A program made the translations under genes and the position numbers. The notes under the pieces were generated by a model. It searched no databases, was not told where the DNA came from, and saw nothing but the letters and a program-made list of their open reading frames with translations. DNA of 64,000 nucleotides from assembly GCA_037074705.1 (NCBI GenBank), contig CM073591.1, positions 36,808,587-36,872,586 of the forward strand. The letters are read 5' to 3'. Each line of letters starts with the position of its first letter. Position 1 is the first letter of the stretch. Source of the stretch: Zhengitettix transpicula. Lineage: Eukaryota; Arthropoda; Insecta; Orthoptera; Tetrigidae. Positions 51,201-63,850 of the stretch are shown here, piece after piece.

Positions 51201-52580
51201 TCGGAAAGAGGTTGCTGAGCTCTTACACGTATGTGTATTACATTGTATGTCATTGGCCATTGGTCAACAAAGCTCATGGGTTTATTAATAAATTATGCGT
51301 TAAATAAATTAAAAATAATATAATAACGATTTCACTCAAGCGTGATCTTAAAGGAAAATGAAGGGGAACTCGGAAAGCTGTTAAAACGTGTGTAGAAGGG
51401 ATGCCAAGAGAAGTTCGGATTAAAAAAAGCTTGGAAGCTACGGCCAGCAGGAGGCGAAAATGATTAATGACTTTGTTGTTTCGTAGGATTAATGGTTCTG
51501 GATCCTGCACCCATACCTGATATTTCTTATAACGACGGACTTTGTGAGTGTTTAGGGAATCGAAGGCAGTGATTTATTGATTAGTGGACAGTACGGTCTA
51601 AAAGTGTGTTCTGTGGGTGGCTTTATGCGCTTATTTACATCGTAGAGCACGAAATTGTGGCTCGCTTGCAGCAAACGCGGCGTCGCCTCGGCGGGAACAA
51701 TGGCGGGCGACGGGCCAAAAAACACCAAGTGATAAGACGTAACACTAAGTGTGAAGAAGTTTCACTACTGTAGGGACAACTGTAATACCGATTAGAATAA
51801 ATAATGCTGGAATATAGGAACAATTCTTATACGAAAAAAAAATATAATAATATTTGACGTTACGTGATAAATAATTTTTCAATCTTTAATCTATATTTAA
51901 TTCTTTGTTAAAAGAGCTAGGAAATCGAAAAGAACATAAACTTTTGTAAATGACCAAAGGCTATTAGTTATTAATAATACGTCCTATGTTTCATTTCCCT
52001 ATAATTCTTTACTCCATACAAATGTGCTGCATTTCATTTGCAACCATCAACCATCTGATGATAATAAATATTGTTGGTACTTGTTTTATTACACCTTACA
52101 ATTCTAAACTAAATTAATTATCTATAGAATTTCTCGTCTCATAATTATAATCTGAATTAATTATGTATCGGATTTTTCGTCATTTACGTACTGTCAAAGT
52201 CACCGTTTTTTCCTCCAAGTTAAGAAACTAAACAGATCCACGTTTTCTTTTGTGTCTGGAACGGGGTAAAGCGGTACCTTTAAGAAATAATACACAGGGA
52301 TAAAATGTCTTAGTTTTGGCAAGAAACAATGGTAAATGATCAGTTGGTTGTGTCCGAAGTGATTAAGCGTTCCACCATTTCGAAACAAGTTTGGCTTTGG
52401 AAGAATTTTCGTAAAATCTCTAAAAGGATTTCAGTGACTGAAAGAAACGTTCCATAGGGAAACACAAGGACAATATTAAATAAACACTGGAACTTTCAAA
52501 CTTGGCTGTAGTTGATCATTTATTTTTCTCTGTCCACCGTGGATTTTTTTTCTCGTTAAATATTTTTCCCCCGCTTTACT
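48300..52580. other. Intergenic region with small unassigned islands
   Basis: A diverged relative of the fold-back family lies at 50030-50160 (cacctgacgaaagcaacaag). A short CpG-rich patch lies at 51655-51720. The rest is AT-rich and shows no supported gene. Confidence 0.5.
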
Positions 52581-52590
52581 GCAGAGGATC

Positions 52591-52876
52591 TTAACCAAAT
52601 TTGTCAATGAGTGGGATGGTCTGTGGGAAGAGTTTATTGGAGTCTCTTGGCACTCCTATGTTGAGGTTGTGTACTTCGTTGTTGACCCAATGGTTGGGTC
52701 CTTGGCCTGGTTCTCGCCCTGGTGGACACGCGGATGAACGCTCCCGAAGGCTGATGTGGACAGATTGATTGCCCGTGGCTGGAGGACGACACCAGGAAGC
52801 TTTTACAGCCGGAACGGGAAGAGCTAATTGCCAGGTGCGTGTATGTTGCACAACCGTCTCCAATCTCTGGCTGTGG
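52591..52876 (-). CDS. Possible exon of unknown function (coding-like island)
   Basis: A GC-rich island in AT-rich surroundings is open for at least 91 codons on the minus strand and ends with TAA at 52591. An acceptor-like tcgccacag precedes 52876. The product reads, for example, WQLALPVPAVKASWCRPPA near the start and VNNEVHNLNIGVPRDSNKL near the end. It has no signal peptide or membrane segment and no family I recognise. The plus strand is also open in the antisense, codon-aligned frame for about 45 codons (NEWDGLWEEFIGVSW and on), behind a strong acceptor (cccccgctttactgcag), so the coding strand is uncertain. A degraded mobile-element fragment is an equal alternative. Confidence 0.3.
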
Positions 52877-52899
52877 CGAAAAGAGATACCTCAAACCTT

Positions 52900-55800
52900 A
52901 CAGGAGTCATTAGACCAAAATAACTCTGAGTCACCAACCACCCAGATTACACTCGTCAACAAATTTAACTTTTTGACTCTTAGCTATTTTTCTGCTGACT
53001 TTTATCCGTAGTACCTGCATTATTTCTGATACACACTTTCTGTAAATATGTAATACTTCATTTTTAAATTTATATATTTAATACAATCGTTTACATGATG
53101 ATATAACTTGAGATACCTCATTGTTGTATTATCCAATAAGCGTCATTGCACTCTACGATTCGCAGAAAACATTAGTTTTTTTCTCTGTAACTGCAAAAGA
53201 TTTAGAAGGTTTAGTACGAAAATTGAATACAAAGATGAAAATGGAGGTATCAATAATTAACTTGGAGAACATGCGATGTTCGGAGAATACTTATAACAAA
53301 GGATATATCAATTGATGAGATATTTTAACGTAAAGACAAATATAGACATAACTAGATTCAAAACACCATACGTCAATTGAAGAAATGAGCTCAGGTGTAG
53401 TGAATTTGGAAGAGAACATTCATTGCTCTTTTTAGGAATATGATACGAGAATATTAATTGAAAATGTGTTTTTCATGTATAACATTCATATTAGAAACTT
53501 GGATTATAAAATTTCACTGCTGTATCTAAAACGTGAATAGTACAAGTCAGTTTGGAAAAATTGGAGAAATTAACATGAAAGAGTTAAATATCATTGCTCT
53601 GGAAATATTATGAGAAGAAAAAACTTAAAAATTATTTAAATTGTTGACAACTAGCATTACGATGGTGGATGCAGAGTAAATTTGTTCAGTTAATCTGTCT
53701 TAGTAATTAATTTCAGCAATTCGAACTTCGACCATGGTACTCTGCCAGAGTGGAGGGGGAAAATCAAAACGTAAATATAAGAAATGGATTTTAAGGACGT
53801 ATATGTTTTTAGATTTTAAGAAATACTTTTAAAAAGTTTATATATATTCCTCTCATAAATGTCTATCCAAGGTGTTCCAACAGCTTCACATGAACAATTT
53901 TCGAATACAGGATAGTTCGTTAGGCATCTTATCTGGGGTTTAAAAATGGTCTCTTCATTTGGTTTAAGAATTATCAAAAGCCTTTCCCTCTTCTACTTGG
54001 AAACTTTCTTCTATGATCCATTGCATATAAGAATATCGCTATCAAGTCAAATATTCTATACAATTGAGAATGTTAAATCTTATTTTGTTTAATTTTTTTT
54101 CTGTTGAATTAATAAATCATTTTCTATTTTTCCATTTCCACGAATAAAATATAACAGAGTTCATTTTTGAAGATGCGATAATTTATAGTTTTTAAAGCGA
54201 ACAGGGTGGTGGAGACGACAGGAGAATGGCGATTATCTTGCGAAAAGGATATGAACTAAGAGAGAAAGTAGCGACCGCTCCGGAAAACTATTGCCAAGAA
54301 AAAGGCGAACCTAATGGACATAAGGAAATGCCTTGCTGTAATATATCGCTGTGTTCCTGCCAATGGCTGAACAGAGACTCTCTGGATGAGGCAATTCTCT
54401 GTAGAGAACAAGAGGATGAGAAGAATCCTATCAAGAATTATAGTGAGCGAAATTAATAGTATTCCAATTTTATTTTGTACAACTATGATGTTATTATGGT
54501 AACACTTTATGATGGAATGAAAATTTAATTAGTAAGCAAGTATACGAGATGAAAGATAAATTATTTGTATATTTGACTTTATGTGAAACAAGTTATTGAG
54601 TGTCTATCGACTGTGTCACTATATAATTTCTGCAATATTTTTTCTTTAATAGAGTAATGTTCCTGAAGCTGTTATATATACTGTTATATATATATATACC
54701 TAACGAACAGTTTAGAATTGAAAAAGTAATACTATTCGGAAAAACAGGTTTGTGACCCAGTAAGAACATTTGAGATTTTTTCTGTTTATCTGTAAAATTA
54801 ATATGTGAACTAAGAATTTTAATGTTTTTATGTGTAATATAAGTTATGAAACAAATTCAGAATAGTCGCAGTGTGAGTTTTTAAGTTTTAAGTATTGTGG
54901 CATGCAAGACTGGGTTTTTAAATTAAGATTCTTTTTCTTTTCGATTACCTGGCCTTGAGATTTCCAGAGTTGTCTGATAAAATGTTTTAATGAAGCCGAA
55001 ATTATTTTTAAAAAATAAAAATAAATGTTAGTCTAATTAATTAACTGATGGTTGCCAAACCCCAAATCTACGGCTTCTAGAAAATGTGTTTATGTATTTA
55101 TAGACCTAGAATGTTGGATCATATTTAATATCTGCGATTTTGTGTTAGATACCAGCAGTGTGCTTAGTTACTTTTTCCATATATCTTGAGAGATAGTTGC
55201 CAGAATCGTAGACTCCCCGCATATTGTAGTGTGGATCTGGAGGCTGTCGATAAATAAAAGAATTCATAAACATCACAGTAAGGTAAGCGAATTTAATTCC
55301 AGAATTCCGAGGAAATACGATTAGAGACCAGAAAAACATATAACAGAAAATAAAATTTTGTATTTTATGTCTGTTTTTAAATTAATACATCAATTATTGA
55401 CCTTATACAGACAAACTATTTTTTATTTATAGAGTAACGACGTTGCGATACATGTTCGTACCTTCTTCAGGTATTATCCAAATAATTACAACAAACTAGC
55501 ACTAAAATCAGTTACAATGTTATGAAGTTCACAAAGTTTCAGGAAAGGGGCACGAGGCACACAATTCGCTTAACACCAACGAGATTGTAGCAAGACTGAT
55601 TTTAATAATAATAAAGATAACCAAATACAGTTAAAATAAGTGATAATAATTATTTTGTCTGTATTTGGCTTTCTTATTATTAATTTTCATTTATACGTAA
55701 TTTTTTCATTTCAAGACTGATTTTAATTATCTTTGTGCTAGTTTGTTATAATAATTTGGGTAATACCTGAAGAAGATATAAACATGAATCGAAACGTCGT

Positions 55801-57990
55801 TGCGCTATAAATAAAAAATAAAGTGTCAGCATAAGGTCATTAATTGATTTATTAATATTACAGAACTGTCACATTACATAAAGCGACACACAACACAATT
55901 CGAGCACGAAAAAATATTATTGAAACCAGAGATTAGATTAATTAAAACAGGAGCACGGGGATTCACAATAAAATCCCTAGTCTATCGGTCGACAACCTGG
56001 TTCACTCAGGATATTCCGTAATGTGATACCAATTACTTGGTTCAAGTCTACGAATAATTTCCACGTATCCGCTACTTAGTGAGAACTCAAAATATGGATT
56101 TAAGGAGTTATTAAATCAGTCGATATTAGTTATGACTTGAGTCACTCGGGATTTTTTTAATGTAGCAAGTACGTAACTTGTGAGGAACATTAATTGTAAT
56201 TTACTATCTATCGTCCATTTGTGGAATCTCTAATCCAATAAACGTTGTATTTAAAGGGAATCTCCACTCATAAGTTCAGCCCAATTCATTTACAAAATAA
56301 AAATATTATTTTGCCAAAGGTTCACCATGGGCGAAGTTATTCAAGTGAAATTTGACGGTCATGAGCTATAAGATTAAGATTACCGTCACCAGAATTTTTC
56401 CAAGCATATCTTACAGTATACAAATAATTGACTATATTGCTATACTATTTTTTTTTAAAAAAAACGTGACATATGTGGGAAAACCAAAACTCGCCATGAT
56501 GTTCAAGTCATCCAGGGAAGTGCAGATAAACGAATTTACTTCTATGATGGGAATGTTGGGATTGTCCAGCGACGGAGACCTTGGCCACTTGTAAGATGAC
56601 GGTGATACGTGCGTACGATATCAAGATGTTGACTTCCCTTCCCTGGCCGCTGGTCAAGGATTGGGAAAAGCCCGGACCCTGGAGAAAGCTAGCAACCTCA
56701 GCCTTGCGTCACCTTTCTGGAGCGAATAATACAAGTGACACAGACTGCGGGGTTTCCCCGCCACTGGCCTCTACCTTAATACACCATTCACAATTATTGT
56801 TAACGCAATATGGGAATTTTTTCAAAGCTCTCGGTCAAGCACTATTCATCAGTTAACAACCACGTTCTGCCAAAAATTTGGCAACTTTTATGTTTTAACA
56901 GACATTTAATAGCTTAAGAATATTACGACAATGAAGTGGAAACTCAAACACAACATTTGATATTTTCTCTGTGAGTCATGGTAGACAGATTTTAGGTCCC
57001 TCCGTGCCTCATACTAATTTAAACTCTCCGGAATTTGTCTTCCGCTTCTCACTGCGTATTTTCCTTGTTCATGTTGCATGGACGTTATCTTGAATATGAA
57101 TATGGAATATGGAAAATGGAATAATTTAGTGATAACGTTGTTCTGGTGTGTTTCCGATATCTTATTTGGAAATGAAGAACGTGAACCATGGCTGGTGGAG
57201 AGTTACGTTATGACATCCTCAATTCATGTAATTATTTTCCAAATCAGACAGAGGAATACCCGAACAATGTTACCTCTGAATTAAATCCAGCATTAACATT
57301 AAAAATGAAATAAAAAGGTTTCTTTTTTATTATTTAACAGGTAATGTGCACAATTCTACGGCTGGAATAGTCTTGGTTTATCTGAGTGTCTTATATTGAT
57401 ATGGTAATTTTAACGCATCTAGTGTATAATATTGCGGTATAATATTATTGGTTGTCACGCTTGAGTCAGGCTTGCGTTTCTTGAGCGTTTATAGACTATC
57501 CATGCCACCCAAAAACTAGAAGCTAACTGTAAAAGGTTACACGCAGATTTTTGTCTTTCCGGTCTCCAAATCAATACAGGAGATGATTTTTCGCAATATT
57601 TCTATTTATATGTTGCATTATTTTCTAGCTTATGACGGTAATTTTTTTTTAGTTTTGTTTGACTGTGGCTACCATTATTTATGATGATTATGATGGTTAT
57701 ATAATAGATAATTTGCTAATTTTCTCCATGAGATAATGTGGCGATCACTCTGTTGTAAGTAAGCACGTCAGGGTCTCAGACTTTCCTGTTCAAGCAAAAT
57801 ACATGCAGTTTACCAGTTTTTATGCACGTTAAATCTGTAATTATTACTATATAGTCCTGGATTTTCCGTTTTCTTAGTACAGACTAATATATTCCCGAGT
57901 TTTCCATATTCGTAAGTTGAAATTAATGAGTAGCAAATTTTATGTCCCGTGTAATTCCATATATTCTTAAAAAAAACTGAATAGAAAAGG
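52900..57990. other. Intergenic region; no supported gene besides repeats
   Basis: It contains the nested element at 55.4-55.9 kb and a somewhat GC-richer stretch at 56470-56860. Open frames at 54226-54456 and 56352-56856 have no recognised relatives, and their ATGs lack support from splice sites or promoter signals. Confidence 0.5.
55383..55855. repeat. Terminal-inverted-repeat element carrying a second element inside
   Basis: Arms of roughly 140 bases (left 55383-55530, right 55715-55855) are reverse complements. They hold catcaattattgacc, tttttatttatagagtaacg and ccttcttcaggtattatcc and their partners. Between the arms sits a small inverted repeat (ataaccaaatacagttaaaa / attttgtctgtatttggct, 55616-55677) of another family, bordered by caagactgattttaat at 55591 and 55712. 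Confidence 0.8.
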
Positions 57991-57994
57991 TTTT

Positions 57995-58072
57995 ACCGGA
58001 GCGGTAATCGACCCAGGGACACCCGATTAGTATGCGCGTTCTTTACGACTGAGCCATCCAGAGTCGACTCCA
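57995..58072 (-). repeat. tRNA-derived SINE-like head
   Basis: On the minus strand the sequence reads like a tRNA: TGGCTCAGTCG (A box), a central arm, then GGGTCGATTAC (B box). It differs from the canonical B box GGTTCGANNCC by a missing T and other changes. No full cloverleaf with intact arms is seen, which favours a SINE or tRNA pseudogene over an active tRNA gene. It stands out as a GC-rich island in AT-rich sequence. Confidence 0.5.
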
Positions 58073-58139
58073 GGCCCAGCTACGAGACCCCCCAATCCAT
58101 TAAACCAGCGGGCGACCGGGGTCGATATATTTCTATACT

Positions 58140-61100
58140 GCCCGTGTACTTATTTATACAAACCCGGAAATGTATTTAATTCTACATTAACTTAAATCAG
58201 GAAGTGATTTAACCTAAATCTAAATGCTCCTCGTTTCGTACATACTTTCGACCGATAGTGCATTATTTGAACAGCTATAAAATACATTGAATTTTATTGC
58301 ATCAATCCCAACAAACATACCTCCGAATTTCTTTACGAATAGAACACTTAATATACTCCTTGAGTATTTCAGGATATAATTGTACCTCAGGCTTCAGACA
58401 TTACGAAATATTAAATTGATGAAATTCTTAGCCATATTCACAATGTAAACAAATGGTCGCCATATTGTAGTCACTAATATTGCGCGATAATTAACTTACA
58501 AGGATCGTAAAGTTTTTCCTACCGTTTTTTTATTATCGTTCGATGGAGTATTGCTGGATAAAATTATACTTTAAACTCTGAAAATTTTTCTGCTTTATTT
58601 CATTACGGAAAAAAGAACTATTTCCTTTGTTCGTCGCGTAGGAACGTCTCTCACTCTCGCTTGTCGTCACGGTCTCTTGGCGCGCGGTAATTTAACACAA
58701 AATTATCAGGTTTCAATTATAATTCTTTCCGCATTTTCGATAGGGGTTTCTCACCCCCACAGTACCGTTTCTCGAGTTTTCAGAATATGTGTACCATTTT
58801 TTTTTGCAATCTGTCCACGCGTTTACATTTGTATAGAAATTAACATACATACATACAAATACACATCCTTTTTTATTATATAGACAAATACTTTAATTCA
58901 ACTTCATGGCCTTTAAGGCTGAGCTTTGATTGAAGTTACCTCTGTTTTTCTCTAGGAAAACTGACTTTTACAGTACAACGGCAAGTAGAGACTTTTTCGG
59001 ACATTTCTTAAGTCAAATTTAACTGTCTAAGAGATTTGCCATATATATAGATAGAATTGTGTGATCGGTTATTATTGTCATGTTAGCTACCTACTAACAA
59101 TATTTAATTATTTCGGTAAAGTGGGATCATTTATGCTGGACCCAAAAATATTACTCGTAACAACCAATTTTGATGTATCCCATTTGCGGTAGCCTCAAAA
59201 TCTGTCCCAATTGACTTGGCTTTCTTAATGCTTCGTTAATTAGTTCCGTGATTTTAGATATAGGAGAAACATTGTTATTACTGATAGATCTCAACACGAC
59301 TTTTCCTTGTTCTCTTTATGGTTCCGAAGACTACAAAAACCACTTACTGTTATTTACATACAGTGGTTAGTATAATACAATTAATTTATTTACAAAACAA
59401 TTCTATCTTTAATTGTTGATCTTAGAAAAGTTTATATTTACAACTTAAGGAAATTGTTGGTTAAAGTTTCTTGTGATAATTACGAAAGATTCTAAATAAT
59501 CAATAATATTTTAAGGTTATTAATGATTAAATTACCTCATTGAAATATGATCATCGTAAATTATTATTTTACCTTGCAAACTGACGAAGTATTTTAAAAG
59601 ATAGTCTGTAGAGAAACTGACGTTTGAGTTTTCAGATCTCTCCAAACGCAAAATGGCCGGGAGATGATTTCCAGGTAATTGCGGCTTTTAACAAATAGCA
59701 GACTGAGTAAATGACAGATGGATAACAGTTAGATAATATATAAAATATATGACCGAAAATATTTTTATTTTAACATGAGTTTGTAACATGCTCTCTCTGA
59801 TTCAGGAACTGTACTGGTTTCACAAAATTTGAGTTGAGAGTATGAATGGAGGCTTAATAAAAGTTTGCGCGGAAAGAAGGAGACAGCAGAGGAGTTATAG
59901 AGATGAAAGCACAATTATAGCTACGACGGTGTAGTTGCAGAGGATGAGAGAGTTTGAGTTAAAGTTCTTGAGTAGGAAGGAGCCATAAAAATATTTATTT
60001 ACGTCGTTTGCAAGAGCCTGGGGTACAACGCGCCGCCACTACCAGGAGATGATGTCACGGAACCCTGACCTACAGCGTACGAAACACAGAATTGACGCCA
60101 CTATTCCAATAATGACAGTATTTCTGCGTCATATTTAACGACGATTTTTTTAAACGAACTTGCCTCCAAAAATCAGTCTGGGTCTTATAAGACGTCCAGA
60201 AAAATATAGTTTGAAAAAGGGTTAAAACTTGAATAATACCCCTGAGATATTTGAAATAGTTTTAAATTTTAAAATATTATTAATATATTTTTTCCTAATA
60301 AGTGTTTAATTTTTTCCGTAATTTTTTTTATAAAGATATTAGTATTATCTGATTTAATGTCGTTTTGAATGCATGTTATTTGTTAATAAAATATTAGCCC
60401 AGTCAATGTCAATTTTTAAAAACTTAATTCAATACATCCTCATTACTGAACGGTACAGTTTATAACAAGCTTGTAATATAAACGTGTTTTCGAACGAGTG
60501 GGAAATATCAGTCTTGAAATATTATGACCAGATACCTTTAAGCTAAATGAAGGAATGACGACGGCTGTAATGTATTTTGTCTAACCACGTTATAACAGGG
60601 ATATAAGTTCACAGTGCACTAATTTTCCAATATATAAATTTTTTAACCAGTCAAAGTGTTGAATAGTTGCTATAGGCTATATACCATTACATTACAACGT
60701 TTTTACATGCTTCCTTACTGTTCAACACATCTTTTTATCTAGTCCTTTTTTTTCAGCGATGAAATTTGATGAAAAGAGTGTCTTCAATATTTAGTGAGTG
60801 ACGGTCAGGTTTTCCAACGTTTGTTTATAAAATAATGTATAGGAAAATATCGCGTGAAGGGGAAAGGAGTGAAATAAGCCAGATAATGGAACGCCCGACG
60901 AACACTAAACAAATATTATGTATTGTAGAAAAGTTATTAGAGCCTTAAAATTCAGTAGAAATATTATATGCTGATTTTTATATAACATCAATAAATTTTC
61001 TAGTACATAGAAACCGAGTATCGTTGGTTATGATAATTTCAAAAGTTTGGGATTTATCTTCCTTCCTGAATTCGCTACCTTATAATAATATAGATATAAC

Positions 61101-63590
61101 ATTTGGGTTTGAATTTCTCTGTCAAGAATTCCAACATATTTCTTGAACAACTTAAAAAATATACTTAAATAATATTTTTTTAACGCCAATTTCCTATCAT
61201 AATAAGAAATATATATAACGACCTATTAACAGACATTTTAATAATTAAAAAAATATTGAACAATTTTTAATAAAAAATATGTTACTTGGCCGTTAAATAT
61301 ATTTTATTATTAATAAAGAAAATTATGTTAAAAGTTACTGATTTCGTTCTGCTGCTTTTGAATACGTTTAGCATCTTGTGATATAAATTACCGTATTTGT
61401 GAAATAAGAACTTTTATAAACGGAAACCTTTCCATTTATACAATTACATGCTTGTGTATACGTGAAGGCTTCAATGTTATGTTTTAATTTTATTTTGTAC
61501 CTGTATAGAAATAATTCCACTTGAAGTCAATGTGTCAACTTTCTGCAAAATACCGGATAATTAGAAAAGTAACACTGTCTTTCTTCAAAGAGTTAAATAG
61601 TTTAATTTGTGTAACCAACACAAAGTGGACAGTTTGTGACTTAAATGATGTTTGAGACGTCAAATGTAAAATAAGACAGCGAATTTTGAGTGTCAGATAC
61701 ATGCAATTAAAAGTTAAAATTCAAACTAGAATTTTTTTCGAAGAAAATAAATAATAATCGAACCTAATTTGATAGTTGAATATGTATATATAATTTGTTC
61801 ATGAATTGAAAAATAATTCCTGGAACGTGACAACTTTTACAGTCACATTCGTTGTTACATTCTTGGCGTATTTAGCCAACAGGGGTGTGTGAAATGTGCA
61901 ACTTCAATGTTTTAAGCAAATATTTTTAGTGGTTGCTGTGAGGGACTTTTAATTTAGATTCTACATTTTTTACAGGTGATAATTGATCAATTATTTGGAA
62001 GCTTGTAATTACAAAAATTAACGAATTTCCACTGTAAAACGGATTATTTTCCAGAAATTATTTAGTCTATATAAAATTATAATAATATATTATATTTTTA
62101 AAATTCAACAAAGGAAAAGCAACGCGTTGATTGATCCTCAATAATATTTGTGTAGGGATTGCTTAAAGTTCTAGAACAAGTTACAGAAAAAAAATTGAAA
62201 TTCATGTAAGGTAAAAATTGTTTAGAACTAATTTCTTTCTCCAAAACCTTTTTCATGAATTTTCAACAGTTTCAAAATAAAGGGAAAGAGTTCTTAAGAG
62301 AACTTGTGAATTCAGTAAATACTTTGTATATGGGAAATTTAATGCGGAAATGTATGAAAAGATGCATTTAAATTTAGTCTTATTATGTTTTATAAATTCT
62401 GTCTTTTAACTAAATTTTCTAACAAAAGTTTAGGATAAACGTAAAGTTATTCAAACCCATACACATTTAAACCCCTCAGTACAACACAATCCAAAATAAT
62501 CTGACATCTCGCGTTACAGTTTCGATTGACAGTGGGACTTGGCAAAGCCGTCTTTTTACAATTTCAAGGTCATAACCTTCGGGTTCGTAATGACTAATTC
62601 CCAATTGTCAGTTTCCACGTGAGCTATTCCAGGTACTTCATTAGCCTCGCTTCTCTGGTTCGGCTCTATGAGAGATCACGCGACAAAAATCCGATGGAAA
62701 TCATCAATCAACCTGCGAATAAGCATCCTGCGGTTGTGTGAATAAATTTCAAAGAATCATGACAGATGGCTTGAATAGACTGTTGTGATTATGCTGTGAA
62801 ATGGTTTCCAGAACAACTGTGTGGTCGTAATACTCAGTCCTCAAGTGAAATCTAAATGACAGTAGCACGAAAATGTTAATGTAACTCCATAATATTTCAA
62901 AAGTATTAGCGAACAATTAAAACAATTATTTTCAGAGAAATTTATGCTCATAATTTAATAAATAAATTTCGTACAAGGAATCAAAAGCAACTTTTCTGGT
63001 CAAGTAGTCTTCAAAATTAACTCTCATAAAGTATTTGCCAAATATACGTTTGATTATCAATCTTCTAATGTCTACTTGCTCGTCATAATTGCCAGAAAAG
63101 TCTAAATTAATTTTGTTTCTCTGCCTGAATTCTTTAAATTAAATACGGAACATCTGCAAAGCCAAAATTGATTAAGACTTCAAACTTGATTGAGCAGTTC
63201 TCAGCTGTTTCACAGTCCAATAAAAAGGTATTTATTGGTTATAATTCGTTAAGGAAATTTTTATTTATACTGTATTTATTTATTAATTTTGTATGTTAAT
63301 TCGATACTTTTTTCTAATAGTATATTTCTTACATATATGTTTTATATCTTAAGGATATTAATTTTGAATTATTTAATTTTTAAATGCAACTTAAAATAAT
63401 TAATTTCTTTCGTTTCTGAATGAAAACTTATTGATGCATTTCTTAAGATATTTCCTGTATTATTGACATAATAATTACAATTATAAGAGAATTATTAAAA
63501 TATTTTTGTTAATGACCTCATTGCATTATTGTATTCAAAGAGACCTTCGTGAATATATCCTAGAATTAGGGCTTCATTTATGTAGCTGAA
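58140..63590. other. AT-rich intergenic region, nothing recognised
   Basis: No open frame longer than 70 codons, no tRNA, and no clear inverted repeat was found. Slightly GC-richer patches at about 60.0-60.1 and 62.5-62.8 kb have no assignable content. Confidence 0.5.
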
Positions 63591-63599
63591 ATATTAGTT

Positions 63600-63850
63600 G
63601 TCTGCTGTTATCGTTATATCTGTGCCTCCAGATATGGTCGAGGTATAGAACCGGAAATTCTGAGGCACAACCAGAAAACCCACTTCCAGTAAACGGATGG
63701 CGTTGGACAAGTACCCAGAGCCCGACATACGTGATGCAGTTTTCTGTATGGTATTCACTGCATGCGTATACCGGGTAGGATCCTTAAACCCTTGATTACC
63801 GTATTCTCCCTTCCGCATCCCCTTCTTTCTATCACTTTTATGCTATTGCT
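63600..63850 (-). repeat. Dispersed repeat, copy 3
   Basis: On the minus strand the blocks ggggatgcggaagggaga, ttaaggatcctacccggta and gggtacttgtccaacgcc follow in the order seen in copies 1 and 2. A 74-codon open frame within it is accidental, because the matching region of the other copies is not open in that frame. Confidence 0.65.

Noticed and set aside
54226..54456. Open frame of 76 codons with several cysteines
   Set aside because: There is no signal peptide, no family match and no supporting signal around the ATG. It is left as probable noise.
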